DNA of 64,000 bases from Carettochelys insculpta (lineage: Eukaryota; Chordata; Testudines; Carettochelyidae), in NCBI RefSeq assembly GCF_033958435.1, contig NC_134138.1, forward strand, positions 81,888,298-81,952,297, read 5' to 3'. The notes under the pieces are model-generated. The model ran no database searches, was not told the DNA's origin, and saw nothing but the letters and a program-made list of their open reading frames with translations. Positions within the stretch are counted from its first letter, which is position 1. The number at the start of each line of letters is the position of its first letter. This document shows, in pieces, positions 12,395 through 22,800 of the stretch. The translations under genes and the position numbers were made by a program.

Positions 12395-13392
12395 GGCTAT
12401 GGCTACAGTACAGTGATCTTTCAAAAGAAGTCCTTCCAGGTGATCTCTTCCAAAAGAGCTTCTTTCCAAAGAGTGCGTCCACGCCCAAAAATCAGATCAA
12501 AAGAGTGATCTGCTCTTTCGAAAGAGAGCGTTCACACAGCCCCTGCTCTTTCAAAAGAACAAGCCAGGGATTGACAAATCAGGCCCCGTGAGGGCTGCTC
12601 TTTTGAAAAAAAGGGCCCGTGGAGCATCCACACACATTTTCTTTAGAAAGAAGCTTTCAAAAGAAGGCGCTATTCCTGAAAGCAGAGTGGAAGAGTGTTT
12701 TGGAAAGGAGCACCACATTCTTTTGATTTAATTTTGAAACAACGCTTTTTGTGTGTAGATGCCCCGGTGGATATTTCGAAGGAGCCTCCTTCTTTTGGAA
12801 AATACACCAGGGTCGCAACATTCGCACGGGTTTGGTGTTAAGAACCCTCGCAAATGTTGAATTTCACGAATAGCATTTTGCAAATATCTTTTTACCCCAT
12901 TTTACCCTGGCAGGGGAAAGAGGAAGTCAGTGGCCTCCCAGGCAACTCTGGGCAGCAGCAGAGAGAGACGGAGACCAGGTGTGGGTCCGTGGGGAGCTGG
13001 TCAGTGGCCCTGCCATGCCCCTGGCTAGAGGCTCCCCTGTCAGAGCCGTGGGGAAGCAGCCACTGGCAGTCCTCCATAGGAGCCCCAGCGAAGCAGCAGC
13101 CACCAGCGCTTCTGGCCCCAGAGTCCCAGGGAAGTGGCAGCTGCCAGCATCCCCTGCCCAGAGCCCCAGGGAAGCGGCGGCCACCGGCACTCACCACCTT
13201 GAGCCCTGGGGAAGTGGCAGCCACCCGTGCTCCCTACCCAGAGCCCTAGAGAAATGGCAGCCCCCATCATTCCCCACCCAGAGCCCCGGGGAAGTGGCAG
13301 CCACTCTCAAATAATTGAATTCACGAGTGTTTCACTCGCAAATGTCGCAACCTTGCAGTATTTTGAAAGAACTTGCTAGTATAGGTACAGCC
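12395..13392. mobile_element. Harbinger-type MITE with minisatellite inside
   Basis: The left end GGCTATGGCTACAGTACAG and the right end, inverted, GGCTGTACCTATACTAGC, are imperfect inverted repeats. CCT flanks the element on both sides (12392-12394, 13393-13395), a 3-bp duplication as expected for Harbinger. The subterminal parts are full of CTTTTGAAAGAG-like palindromes. The middle, about 12803-13355, is different: blocks containing CTCGCAAATGT and TTGAATT(T)CACGA occur in direct orientation on both sides of a 40-bp tandem repeat, which suggests a second insertion nested in the MITE. Confidence 0.7.
13043..13310. repeat. 40-bp minisatellite
   Basis: Six to seven imperfect copies of a 40-bp unit. 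Each begins GAGCCC(C/T)(A/G)GGGAAG, continues TGGCAGCCACC and ends CCCACCCA or similar. Copies in the right half keep exactly 40-bp spacing, while the leftmost copies have drifted by a base or more. The array lies inside the Harbinger-type MITE at 12395-13392. Confidence 0.8.
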
Positions 13393-13574
13393 CCTAAGAT
13401 TAGTGCAAATGTAGGAGAATTGTGGTTATAATGTGACAATGTGAGAGACAGTCTGACCACTGCTCCTTTCAGGTTCATTCACACCCTATGCGTCGTTAGT
13501 AGTGAGTAAGCATAGGTTATTGGAAAATAGTACCCTTTTGTTTTGTTTATTTTGATTTAGAGTTTTGTTTTTCT

Positions 13575-13680
13575 AGAGATAGTATCTTTTTTGATCAGGG
13601 ACTGTGTCTTCCTCACTGCTGGGATACTGCCGGGCACATTGTGGTTTTCTAGTAAAATGTAAATAAATAATTAGTAATAG
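13575..13680 (+). repeat. Ancient interspersed repeat fragment
   Basis: The text GGGACTGTGTCTTCCTCACT, followed by GGGCACATTGTGGT and an A/T-rich AATAAATAATTAGTAATAG tail, resembles a common degenerate reptile repeat whose core is GCACAATGGGG(C/T)CCTGAT. A second, clearer match lies at 24690-24775. I cannot assign the family with certainty. Confidence 0.35.
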
Positions 13681-13898
13681 TGTCTGTAAGAAATCTGTGT
13701 CTGTGGTTATTCTCACGATTTCTGTTCAGTTGATCAACTATGGGTTGAAAACATACATGTGCTTGTTTCTTGTTAATTACAGTGTTGTCAAAGTAGTATT
13801 TGGGGAGCTTTAAATAATAATAAACTAGCCCCTTTCATTCTAGGTGAACTGTAGCAATGATTTGAAACCTTATAATGAAACCTGGTTTGTTTTGGCAG

Positions 13899-14079
13899 GA
13901 TGAAGCTGCTCCAGCTGACAAACAATATAAACAAGAGCCGGGCCAGGTCACTTACTCAACATCAGCAGTTTCCAGCACTCAGGAGGTGTTGTACATCAAT
14001 GGTAATGGGACCTACAGTTACCATAGTTACAGAGGGTTAGGAAGTGGGCTGCTAAATCTCAGCGATGCTTCTAGCAGTG
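13899..14079 (+). CDS. NOL4: NOL4 penultimate coding exon
   Basis: NOL4 is a nuclear/nucleolar protein of poorly defined biochemical role, expressed mainly in brain and testis in mammals. This exon encodes 60 codons plus one base, starting DEAAPADKQYKQEP and ending NLSDASSSG. The acceptor is a TTTGTTTTGGCAG tract ending at 13898 and the donor is GTGAGT at 14080. The one leftover base pairs in phase with the first two bases of the exon at 28576. The peptide matches my memory of the NOL4 C-terminal region; the paralogue NOL4L is the main alternative. No signal peptide or membrane segment is visible. The frame runs past both splice sites by chance, so the splice sites, not the open frame, set the limits. 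Confidence 0.87.
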
Positions 14080-14465
14080 GTGAGTTTCCTTACCAATGTA
14101 TTTGTATGTGTGTTGGGGGGGTGCATTTCGCTCCCACAATACTGAAAACTAATTGAGAGGGTACGGTAGCTATGGGCATACATCCGGTACATGATTAGGA
14201 GCTTGGTCTTGCTAACTGCTGGGCATACTGCTTAGTGCAGTGTTTAGGCCCCCTGTGGCTTAGACAGGGCTCTTCACAACAGGGCTGCATCAAGCCTGAA
14301 GTGCTTAAGAAAGCTGAACACACTATTGGGTCAGATCCTCCACTGACTGAAATCGGCAAAGCTGCATGAAGCCCTGGTCTGTTGTTGCGTCTGGTTTTAA
14401 GGAGAGCACAAAAGGTGGCTATTAGCTAGCATTCTTCTGATTAGTGCTTGAAAATTTAAATGAAT

Positions 14466-14560
14466 TTGGACCAGTTTCTCAGTTTATGTAAGTCTACATA
14501 GCTCCACAGACTTCACTGACTTCGCTGATTTACCTGGAGTTGAGGATCAGACATGACGTG
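14466..14560 (+). repeat. Ancient interspersed repeat fragment
   Basis: The sequence CATAGCTCCACAGACTTCAC, followed by CTGATTTACCTGGAGTTGAGG, is a decayed copy of a reptile-wide repeat whose core runs GGAGCTATGCTGATTTACAC then CAGCTGAGGATCTGGCCC. Other decayed copies can be made out near 1-60, 5812-5866, 25455-25540 (inverted) and 53085-53115. Family unassigned. Confidence 0.4.
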
Positions 14561-14629
14561 TTAAAAGGAAAGGTTGAGTTCTTATTTATGCAGAGCCAAA
14601 AATGATGTAGGTAATTTTTTGTCACCATG

Positions 14630-14845
14630 AGGAAGGACTAGCTCAGTGGTTATTGCAATGCCCTTGTAACTCCAGGGTTGCAAACTCGATCGTGGAGGGA
14701 GCTTTCCAATGTTTGGGGCAGGTTAGATTTAAAAAAAAAAAAAAGTCTGTCAGGGGTGGTGATAGGTTCTGCTTTGAGGGTAGGGAAATGGACTCAATGA
14801 GCCCTCAAGGTACCTTCCAGTTCTGTGATATGATGATGAGGTGAC
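14630..14845 (+). mobile_element. tRNA-derived SINE with CR1-like tail
   Basis: The head is tRNA-like: an A-box region CTAGCTCAGTGGTT (14638-14651) and a B-box region GGGTTGCAAACTCGATC (14675-14691), spaced as in a tRNA promoter for RNA polymerase III. An A-run follows at about 14731, then a tail ending CCTTCCAGTTCTGTGATATG. That tail resembles the 3' end of CR1 LINEs, which is the known design of tortoise Pol III SINEs: the LINE enzyme recognises the shared tail and copies the SINE. It is inserted in the sense direction in the NOL4 intron. No intact target duplication was identified. Confidence 0.85.
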
Positions 14846-16404
14846 AAGAGCCTCAGAAAAATATAGTGGTTCCTTTTGTTTAACCAGTGTTGCTTGCTCA
14901 TTGCAGTAGCAAATAGGAGCCACAATCAAACAAACAGGGATTGGGTGATTTGTTTGGAAGAGTAAAAACATTGATTTCCTCTCAATATAGACTACAGAAA
15001 ATGATTTGTCCCTTGTGGTAAGAGGAATATGCTGTTATCTGTCAGTCAAAAGTGTTTACGTTGAAAGGCCAGGGCTGTCTGGTGTCCAAGAGGCAGAGTT
15101 ACAGAATGTCTCAGAGGACAGGGAAGGCTGGTCTTTTGTCCTGGGTGATGCTTCTCTGGCTGAAGACAGTGGCGCCTCAGGTGCGAAAGGTAAATCAATA
15201 GGTCTAGTTTGACAAGAAATTAATTGTTCAGTCTCATCCTCAGTTTTCTCTATGCCAATTAGTTTTCTTGGACCTGTTTCAAACTGTTACTGAAGTTATC
15301 AGAGCATCAACATGGAACTTGAATGTGATGCCCCTGGAAACAGAAGACCCAAAATAAAATATTCGTCTGTCTTCAAAGTTAGAGATTGACTTAAACAGAG
15401 TTTTTGGATCTCTTTAAAATAGCAGTATTTTAACTATCAAGTTCTTTTAGCTCAGTGCTAGACAACTACGGTTGTAATTGTTTCCATAAGCACAGAAGAC
15501 TTGTTTAAAATGCTGCAAATGATCTCTGAGAAAATGTTTGCATGCAAATAAGACACCTGAAAACCAGGTTTCTTGAGAAAATGCTGATTGCTTCACAACG
15601 TCTTTTTAAATTGGGAGCAACTGAGGACTAACCCAGCTTCCACTGAAGTCAGGGAGTCTTTTGTCATTGACTTGAAGGGGAGCGGAGTTTGGCCTCTAAC
15701 CAGTTATCCATATCATTACTCAGCAAAGGTCATCGATGTTGTCATGTTACACTTCACTTAAAGCCAGGTCCTGGTTAACTACAACAGGGATTTTTCTGAA
15801 CCATGCTTTTTTTGTTTCATACTCTTTATAATAGGATACATTGCTGTTGTTTCCCCTCATTCATTGAATTGGGCAGCTACATTGGCTGTGTTCAATTTCG
15901 TTTCAGTTTGCAAAGAATTAGCTACTAGTCTCAGTATTCTGAAAAGGTGTTCCTTTCACTAGCAATTGGGATTGTGAACTATGCTTTCTTTTTAATGTCA
16001 TTGTGTCTTTCATTTTTGAGTGCTCTGGATTCGCAGGGTGCTAGTCCTCCCCATACATGGCCCCACTACCACTCTGCATTTTGTACTGGAAATTGTCCAG
16101 TTCCTCTGCCCCAGGTGACTAGCAAACCCTCTTCCCACCAGGCCCAGACTAGTACATAATCAGAAGATTGCACAGGTGTGCCCACTCCTGCTGAAAATAA
16201 TTAGAATGTCTTCTCAGCATCCTTCTTGCCTCAGCATACCCAGTGTGAGTCTGCTGGTGAGAAAAGTTACTCAGTCCAACTACTTTTCAAAATTCCTCTT
16301 ATCAACACCCAGGGTCCGCCAGAGTTCAGAAAGCAACCCTTGATGTTGACAGTCTGGATGACTATTGGCCTGTGTCCCATCAGCTGCCTTTAGGCAATTA
16401 GGGA

Positions 16405-16500
16405 GATGAGGTGGGCAAGGTAACATCTTTTATCGGGTCAACTTCTGTTGGTGAGAAACACAAGTGTTGGAGCCACATAGAGCTTTTCTTCGGAGCTTTA
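16405..16500 (-). mobile_element. Penelope-like element 3' fragment, second lineage
   Basis: Read on the minus strand, the fragment runs GAAGAAAAGCTCTATGTGGC, then ACCAACAGAAGTTGACCCGA, TAAAAGATGTTACCTTGCC and CACCTCATCT. This layout (GAAGAAG, a short AAGCTC stem, an AATAAA-like stretch, then the terminus) parallels the PLE 3' ends at 8.0, 31.5 and 43.8 kb but with different sequence, so I infer a separate PLE lineage. The family name is not certain. Sequence to about 16950 could belong to the same insertion. Confidence 0.5.
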
Positions 16501-18840
16501 GGAAAGTTAATTGAGCAGGTTGTGGCACTTTTTTGATTCCTTAGATTTCCTTGATTGCCCTCAATCTGATTGCAGGTGTTTATGTGGGGTAAAAAGTGCA
16601 CTGACTGTAGAAGTTGATGGTCTCCTCCTGTCAGTGGAAGAGGACGGAATGTCTGTGCTGATTAGATCTGTCACCAGCCTTCGATATGATTGGCTGTGAG
16701 ATTTTGTTGCACTGTCTGTGGACATGTTAAGGGTGTATGGGGCTGTTGTGGAGGGGTGCTAGTCTCACCTTTCTGTGAGAGGCCAAAGGGAAGCTGCGGG
16801 CAATTGTTCTTCTGCACCCAAGGCTTCTTTGCAGGCAGATGCACGGTTCCCCTTTAGCATGTACATGAGTTGACTGGGAAGGGTCGATGTGCCCCCTCTC
16901 TGGAGGGCATTATTGTGTTGATTGTTGAAGTCTTTATTGTGAGAAGGCATTTTCTTCTGAATTCAATAATCCCCATTAAACAGTCTTGCCTGGCTTACAA
17001 ATGTTCTGACAGTGTAAAAACAAACCCACACTTTCGCCATGATGTGCATAGGCACATACTGTCATTTGTATCTGCTGCTAAATAAAGCAGTTTGCAAAAG
17101 CTGCATTAAAAACTCATGGCTTGAATAGCTATTTCTGGATGCTTCCCTGCAGTAATATAATTACTGACTCCAGTTAGCTCTCTGGTCTAATAGTGAAATC
17201 GACATATGTATTTTATATGACGGAACACATTTAATTTGTTTGCCTCCTGCCCTGTAAATTTCCTCTCCTCTCTGATCCCATCTTTCAAATCTAGGCATCC
17301 CCTGACCCAATTGCTAATGCTCCACTCCTCAGCAGGGAACCCACTCCCCCCTGCTGTGCCTCCTCAGCCTGCACTTCCACATCGCTAATGATAGAATCAT
17401 AATTAGCTCTTTACGCAGGTGTCTGGGATGGGTTATGAAAGGGAAGGATGGGCAAGAAAAGAGAGGGTGGTGCTGCAGCAGTCTGAACAAGAACCACAAC
17501 CTTTTTATGTAAGGATTTCAGTAGGGCAGACTTTAGGTGGAAAGAGCCAAATAAATACTCTCTCCCCACCTCAAACCCACAGACTAAATCAGCTGAACTT
17601 CTTTAACAAGGAGTCTGCAATAGTGAAGCTTTCTGTATGGGCGGAGACCTTAACAGCCCCTGAACGAGTTAGGCTGTTGTGAAGAAAGAGAGTGTCGTGG
17701 AAAGCGAGAAACCTCCAAGCAGATTGCTCTTGGCTGTTGTAATTCCCTACAGTCAATAAGGAGAAAAGAGGCATTGTAATTTTAGGAGCTTGAACTTTTA
17801 AGGGAGAAACACTTCTCTGGATTGTGCGAATGAATAGAAAAGTTCTGCAAAGACTGACAATGGTCATATAAAGGGGCCTTGAAGTGAGTGTAGATCTAAT
17901 TTTTCTCCCATATTCAAACCCCTTTATGCTGCCAGAGCATTATAAAGACAGCATAGTGTGCCAGTCAGGCCCTCCCAGTTTACGGCCGTATCCGGTAATA
18001 ATTCTAGAAAGGACGCATGAGGCCCCATAACAATTGCTGTAAACAATACTATCATTATGGGTAGCAATGATTCTAGTTAAGGTTGCTTCAGACTGTTCAT
18101 TACACAGCCCTGTTGTTGGTTGTTTGCCAAACTTAAATTTTATGAGCAGAAATTTTCCATGTCAAGGGACTGCTTCAGGCTGAATATTTTGGGGAAGTTG
18201 CAGCTGAAGTAGTTCAGCCATTTCTGAGAAAAATGATTAGGAGGAGAAAACATTTTTTCCCACATTAAAATAATTCTCAAGCTGTTTGACTGAGATGCTC
18301 TAGCACCTCCATGATTTTGAGCAGGGGCTTGAAGTTTGGCACAGGGAAAGAATCATCCTGTTGTCAGGACCATGCTGCTTGCTGTCCCCATGAAAATTCA
18401 CCCAGATTTTGCCATGTTCTGACCTTCTGGAAATTTTCAATTCACACACACTCAGGCAAGTCCTGTTAGAGTTTGGCAGCTAAATTCTCCATAGATTGTC
18501 TGTACTGAGCAAGCACCACCCCCCTCACATCTCTCACATGCTGATTGGACTGTGTGGGGGCCAGTGTGTTTGAGCCTGATCCTGACTAGTGTTGTAGGAG
18601 GTGAGCAGGACTTCCCAGGTATTTGCTTCTCCCAGCTGGTGGGGTCTGTTGTGTTGTTAGGCACAAGACCTGAGAGCAGGAAGAGTTTTTTTGCCGTGTT
18701 TTCAGTGCTTATCCTGTCATCATCCTAATAGTGATTAGGAGAAGGAGGAGGTAACATGACTTTGATGTGTGAGGTAAGGATGGAGAGGTTGGAGGAAAGG
18801 AGAAGAGATGCAGAGGTGGGAAAATGGGTAGGAGCTTGGG

Positions 18841-18965
18841 CAAGGATGATTAGCCCCATTTTACAAAAGAGAAAAAAGTTCAGAGAAGTTAAGTGACTTA
18901 GCCAACTCTAAAGCAGAGCTGGGAATCTCCTGCCATCTAAAACTATTGCCAGGATTCCAGTGTAC
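18841..18965 (-). mobile_element. MIR-type SINE, degraded
   Basis: The plus-strand text ATTAGCCCCATTTTACAAAA, GTTCAGAGAAGTTAAGTGAC and AGCAGAGCTGGGAATCTCCT is the reverse complement of the conserved MIR core and 3' half. It lies antisense to NOL4 in the last intron. Ends are approximate. Confidence 0.6.
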
Positions 18966-19074
18966 CATCGTCTTTCCTCTTACTGAGAGCAATGGAAACA
19001 GTTTTCCAAAATGCTGGTTCTTTTCTACATTCTGGGGGCCCCATCATGTTTACCTATGGTGAGTCAGGCTTAAT

Positions 19075-20393
19075 TAAACTGGAGTCAGGAAGAAATTTAC
19101 CTGACAGGGTATACTGGAAAGAACATATTTAGTACAGTTGTTGGCACAGTGGAGTAGGGATCATCTATAAGGGAGAGAGAGTTTTTTGTGGGAAATGCAA
19201 CTGCAGAACTGTCCCACACTGAAGTGTCATTAGAGGATGTTTTGGAACAAATAGATAAACTTAATGTTAACAAATCACCGGGACTGGATGGCATTCATCC
19301 AAGGGTTCTGAAAGAACTCAAATGGGAAACTGCAGAACTATTAACACTCATTTGTAACCTGTCCTTTGGATCAGCTTCCGTACCTAATGACTGGAAGATA
19401 GCAAATGTGACACCAATATTCAAAAAGGGCTCTAGAGGTGACCCTGGCAATTACAGACCAGTAAGTCTAACGTCAGTTCCAGGCAAATTAGTTGAAACAA
19501 TAGTAAAGAATAAAATTGTCAGGCATGTAGAAGAACATCATTTGGTGGGCAGAAGTCAACATGGTTTCTGCAGAGGGAAATCATGTCTTACTAATCTGTT
19601 AGAGTTCTTTGAAGGGGTTAACAAACATGCAGACAGGGGAGATCCACTGGATATATTATACTTAGATTTCCAGAAAGCCTTTGACAAGGTACCTCATCAA
19701 AGGCTCTTATGTAAATTAAGTTGTGATGGGATAAGAGGGAAGGTCCTTTCATGAATTGAGAACTGGTCAAAAGACAGGAAACAGAGGGTGGGCATAAATG
19801 GTAAATTTTCCAAATGGAGAGGGGTAACTAGTGGTGTCCCCCAAGGGTCAGTCCTAGGACCAATCCTGTTCAATTTATTCATAACTGATCTGGAGATGGG
19901 GGTGAGCAGTTCAGCAAAGGGCAACTAAAATGATTAAGGGCTTGGAACAGGTCCTTTATGGGGAGAGGCTAAAAAGATTGGGACTTTTGAGTTTAGAAAA
20001 GAGGAGACTGAGGGGGGACATGATAGAGGTATACAAAATTATGACAGGTGTGGAGAGGTTGAATAAGGAGAAGTTATTTGCTTGTGCCCATAATACAAGA
20101 ACTAGAGGACACACAGAGGAGACTGTGAAGGCAAGGACTATAACAGAATTTAAGAAAGAGCTAGATAAATTCATGGAGGTTAGGTCCATAAACTATTAGC
20201 CAAGGGTAGGAAAGGTGTCCCTGGCCTCTGATTCTCAGAGGCTGGAGATGGATGGCAGGAGACAAATTGCTTGATCATTGTCTTCGGTCCACTCCCTCTG
20301 GGGCACCTGGCACTGGCCATTGTCAACAAACAGGCTACTAGGCTGGATGGACCTTTGGTCTGACCCAGTATAGCTGTTCTTATGTTCTTATGA
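19075..20393 (+). mobile_element. CR1 LINE, 5'-truncated and internally deleted
   Basis: This is a fragment of a CR1-type non-LTR retrotransposon. The frame from 19188 encodes the start of the reverse transcriptase with NKSPGLDGIHPRVLKEL, ANVTPIFKKGSRGDPGNYRP and LYLDFQKAFDKVPH. A TGA at 19752 interrupts it, but the same frame continues through [20 protein letters not shown]. Around 19897 it jumps directly to the far C-terminal part ([28 protein letters not shown]; 19930-20199). The block with the catalytic YADD box and the thumb is gone, so it cannot encode an active enzyme. The 3' end (to 20393) closes with CTGACCCAGTATAGCTGTTC and a TTCTTATG repeat, typical of CR1 termini. Confidence 0.88.
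19188..20199 (+). pseudogene. CR1 reverse transcriptase remnant
   Basis: CR1 ORF2 normally carries an endonuclease and a reverse transcriptase that copies the element's RNA at a nicked target. Here the endonuclease is absent through 5' truncation. The palm and fingers motifs survive to [11 protein letters not shown] stop (TGA, 19752-19754) and a large internal deletion at about 19897 remove the active site. The last 90 codons, from 19930 to the TAG ending at 20199, are the conserved C-terminal region. It is a dead copy sitting in the NOL4 intron. Confidence 0.85.
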
Positions 20394-20408
20394 GAGGCAG
20401 GTGTACTC

Positions 20409-20785
20409 CAGTGTTTGTCTACAAGAGGTACGTGTACCTTTGGGGGAACACCAACATCTTGCACGGGGTATATCAACTCCTCTGGATAGTCGCCTAGTTT
20501 TACAGCAGCTTACATTAAAACACTTGTGAAGTCATTCAGACAATGACTTGTTTCTCCTGCTTCATATGCCTTACACTGAAATGTAAGTACAATATTTCTA
20601 TTCCAATTAATTTAATGTGATAATAAGACAGTGGAAAGAAAGCAAGTTTTCAGCAGTAGTCTCCTATGACATTTTTGCATGTTTTTTTAGGTAAGTAGTT
20701 TTTAAGTGAGGTATAACTTGGTGGTATGCAAAACAATTCTGACTCCTGAAAAGGTCACAGCAATACGGAAAGGTTGAATGGCACT
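20409..20785. mobile_element. hAT-type non-autonomous element
   Basis: The left end reads CAGTGTTTGTCTACAAGAGG and the right end, inverted, GAGTGCCATTCAACCTTTCC. Both are decayed versions of the hAT-type terminus CAGTG(T/G)TTCTCAACC. The interior (for example CAATGACTTGTTTCTCC and TGAAATGTAAGTACAATATT) matches a repeat I recognise as common in turtle genomes. No coding sequence is present. The 8-bp target duplication is no longer clear. It begins just downstream of the CR1 3' end. Confidence 0.6.
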
Positions 20786-20814
20786 CGTTTCAAGACCTCA
20801 GATTACCTTAGGGC

Positions 20815-20900
20815 CATGCTTCTCAACAGGTGGCATGCGTACCCTTAGGGGTATGCGAGAGAAGTCTGAGGGTACTTATAATTTTTTTAAAAGGGGGTAC
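20815..20900 (+). mobile_element. hAT-type terminal fragment
   Basis: ATGCTTCTCAACAGGTGGC, followed by GCGTACCCTTAGGGGTATGC, is the left end of the same kind of hAT element as the neighbour at 20409-20785, in the same orientation. I could not find the matching right end. Confidence 0.5.
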
Positions 20901-22715
20901 TTTATTTAAAACCAGAAAAAGGAGAAGAAGGTCAGTATACTTCCCACGAGGCTTTCCTGTGATGGTAAGGGCCGACACTGCCGGACCTCAGTCATCACCT
21001 CCAGCTCCAAGCATCTTGTGTTTGTCACTTGAAAATGTGTGACAGCGAATAGTTACAGACATCTTTTTCTTCTGCATCAAGCTGCAAAGCTGTGGGTCCA
21101 TTAACTGAATGAGCTGAGTTTTTTAGTTTCCCATGCAACTGAAGAAAAAAACAGGGAAGGGGAAGAGAGAAAAAAGACATAGTGCAATTCATTAGTGTCT
21201 GTTAGCGTGGTCTGACATGTCACAGCCCTGGAAATTATTGCTTCTCACATATCTGCCCTCATTTGGGAGAGAGGAAGATGAGAAACACGGTTGATGCAAA
21301 ATAAAATCGTAATAAATAATGCTTACTATGAAAAATAAATAGTAAACAATTATCAAAGGCTAATTATATTGGAGTGGGATATGTAACAGTCTGAATGCAG
21401 TTAACATCTTGCAGTGGCACTTGAAAAAGTTGAATAAAATTATACAATTAAAAGAATATAAATAATAGCATTCAAGGTATGAAAAGTGACCTATTTCTGG
21501 GGAACACAACTCTTTATAGCTAAGTGGCATTGACTTTTGCATCTTATTTGATGAAAAAAATGTAGTTAATTGTTATGGAGTAAAATAATTTGACATTTTT
21601 AACACATACTTAAACATGTGAGGCTTTTAATGATGTATTGCTGTTATAATTATTGTCTACAATAAGAACAACCAATTTGATAATCTATGATAAATTTATT
21701 AGAATGTCATTTGTTTTCAGCAGGCTATTAACTATCAAATTGGCAGTTACCCGCTGGTGATGCACAATTCTGAAGCAATTATTACTGAGACAACGCATAT
21801 ATGCTGTTACCACTCATGAGCCATTAGTGTTTTTATCACCGCTGGTCATATCGTCCATCTGACCCTTGAATTTTAAATAACTGTCTTTGCCACTGAGCAG
21901 TTTATGAGGCAATAGCTAGTTTATTTTCAGATTTTGCAGTTTATAGTGAAGTCATTTGCCCAGCAATGTATTTAATATCAGATATGCTCAGTAGCTAATT
22001 TGATAAACGATTGGTTTTTTAAGGTAACTATTCGATTTTTGTGTCCTGGAGAAGGATCTGTGTATGTTTATGCCTAAAACTGAAAGCTCAGCTAACAGCT
22101 TGCTGCTTAATTTCTTCCTTTTTTTCTGAAGCTGTCTGCTAAGGAAGGGCTAATAGCTTGGGGTTACCCCACAGGGAGACATCTCAAGTGTGGCTTCCTG
22201 GGTTCCTAAAAGGGGTTTTCTCACTTGGGTGATAGCTGCTACTACCTCCAAGACCAGGGAATCTGTGGCCTTGGTAAGCTTCTAAGCAGAAGCCTATAAA
22301 GGCAACGTATTTTTAAAGTTTGTTGCAGGCTTCCACCTTCTGCACTTGGAGTGTCAGAGTACAAACTCTGTGTATGCTACCCAGTTTTCCCCAGATTTGA
22401 TAATTTGTGTCAGTGGCTTCAGGAGATAAAGGTCCATGAAAGATTTACTGATGAATGATACATTCATGAATATGTATCCTGAACATGAATGATAGATTTG
22501 CTAAGCAAGAGACTGCTGCTCCACATTGCTCTCCTCCTGGCCAGACAAGAGGAAAGGTAAGGTCCCAAATCAGAAGTGGCCAGCTCTTCAGGCGGAAGTA
22601 GGGTCAGCATTGCAACCCAGGAGCAACAGAGAATCTGGGCACAGAGAGTAATCCCCAGGTGTGATTCTTTCCTTATTTATCCGCAGGGCAGCAAGACTAG
22701 GCCTGAGCTAGCCAG

Positions 22716-22800
22716 CATGTGGCTGGCTGGTTAGAGCCCTCACCGGGGAAGTGAGAGTCCCAGAATCTAGTCTCGCAGAAGCAGGAAATGTATTTACTTG
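22716..22800 (+). mobile_element. Possible tRNA-like SINE fragment
   Basis: GTGGCTGGCTGGTTAGAGCC is A-box-like, and GAGAGTCCCAGAATCTAGTC, about 50 bp on, is a weak B-box-like segment. The pattern resembles tRNA-Glu-type SINEs of the form TAGTGGTTAGAGC. Too degraded for a firm call. Confidence 0.3.

Noticed and set aside
12854..13314. Repetitive proline/alanine/serine-rich frames
   Set aside because: They are translations of the 40-bp minisatellite in several frames.
15006..15212. 68-codon frame followed by GTAAAT, considered as an extra NOL4 exon
   Set aside because: The two flanking NOL4 exons already join in phase to give the sequence I recognise, and this peptide is not part of it.
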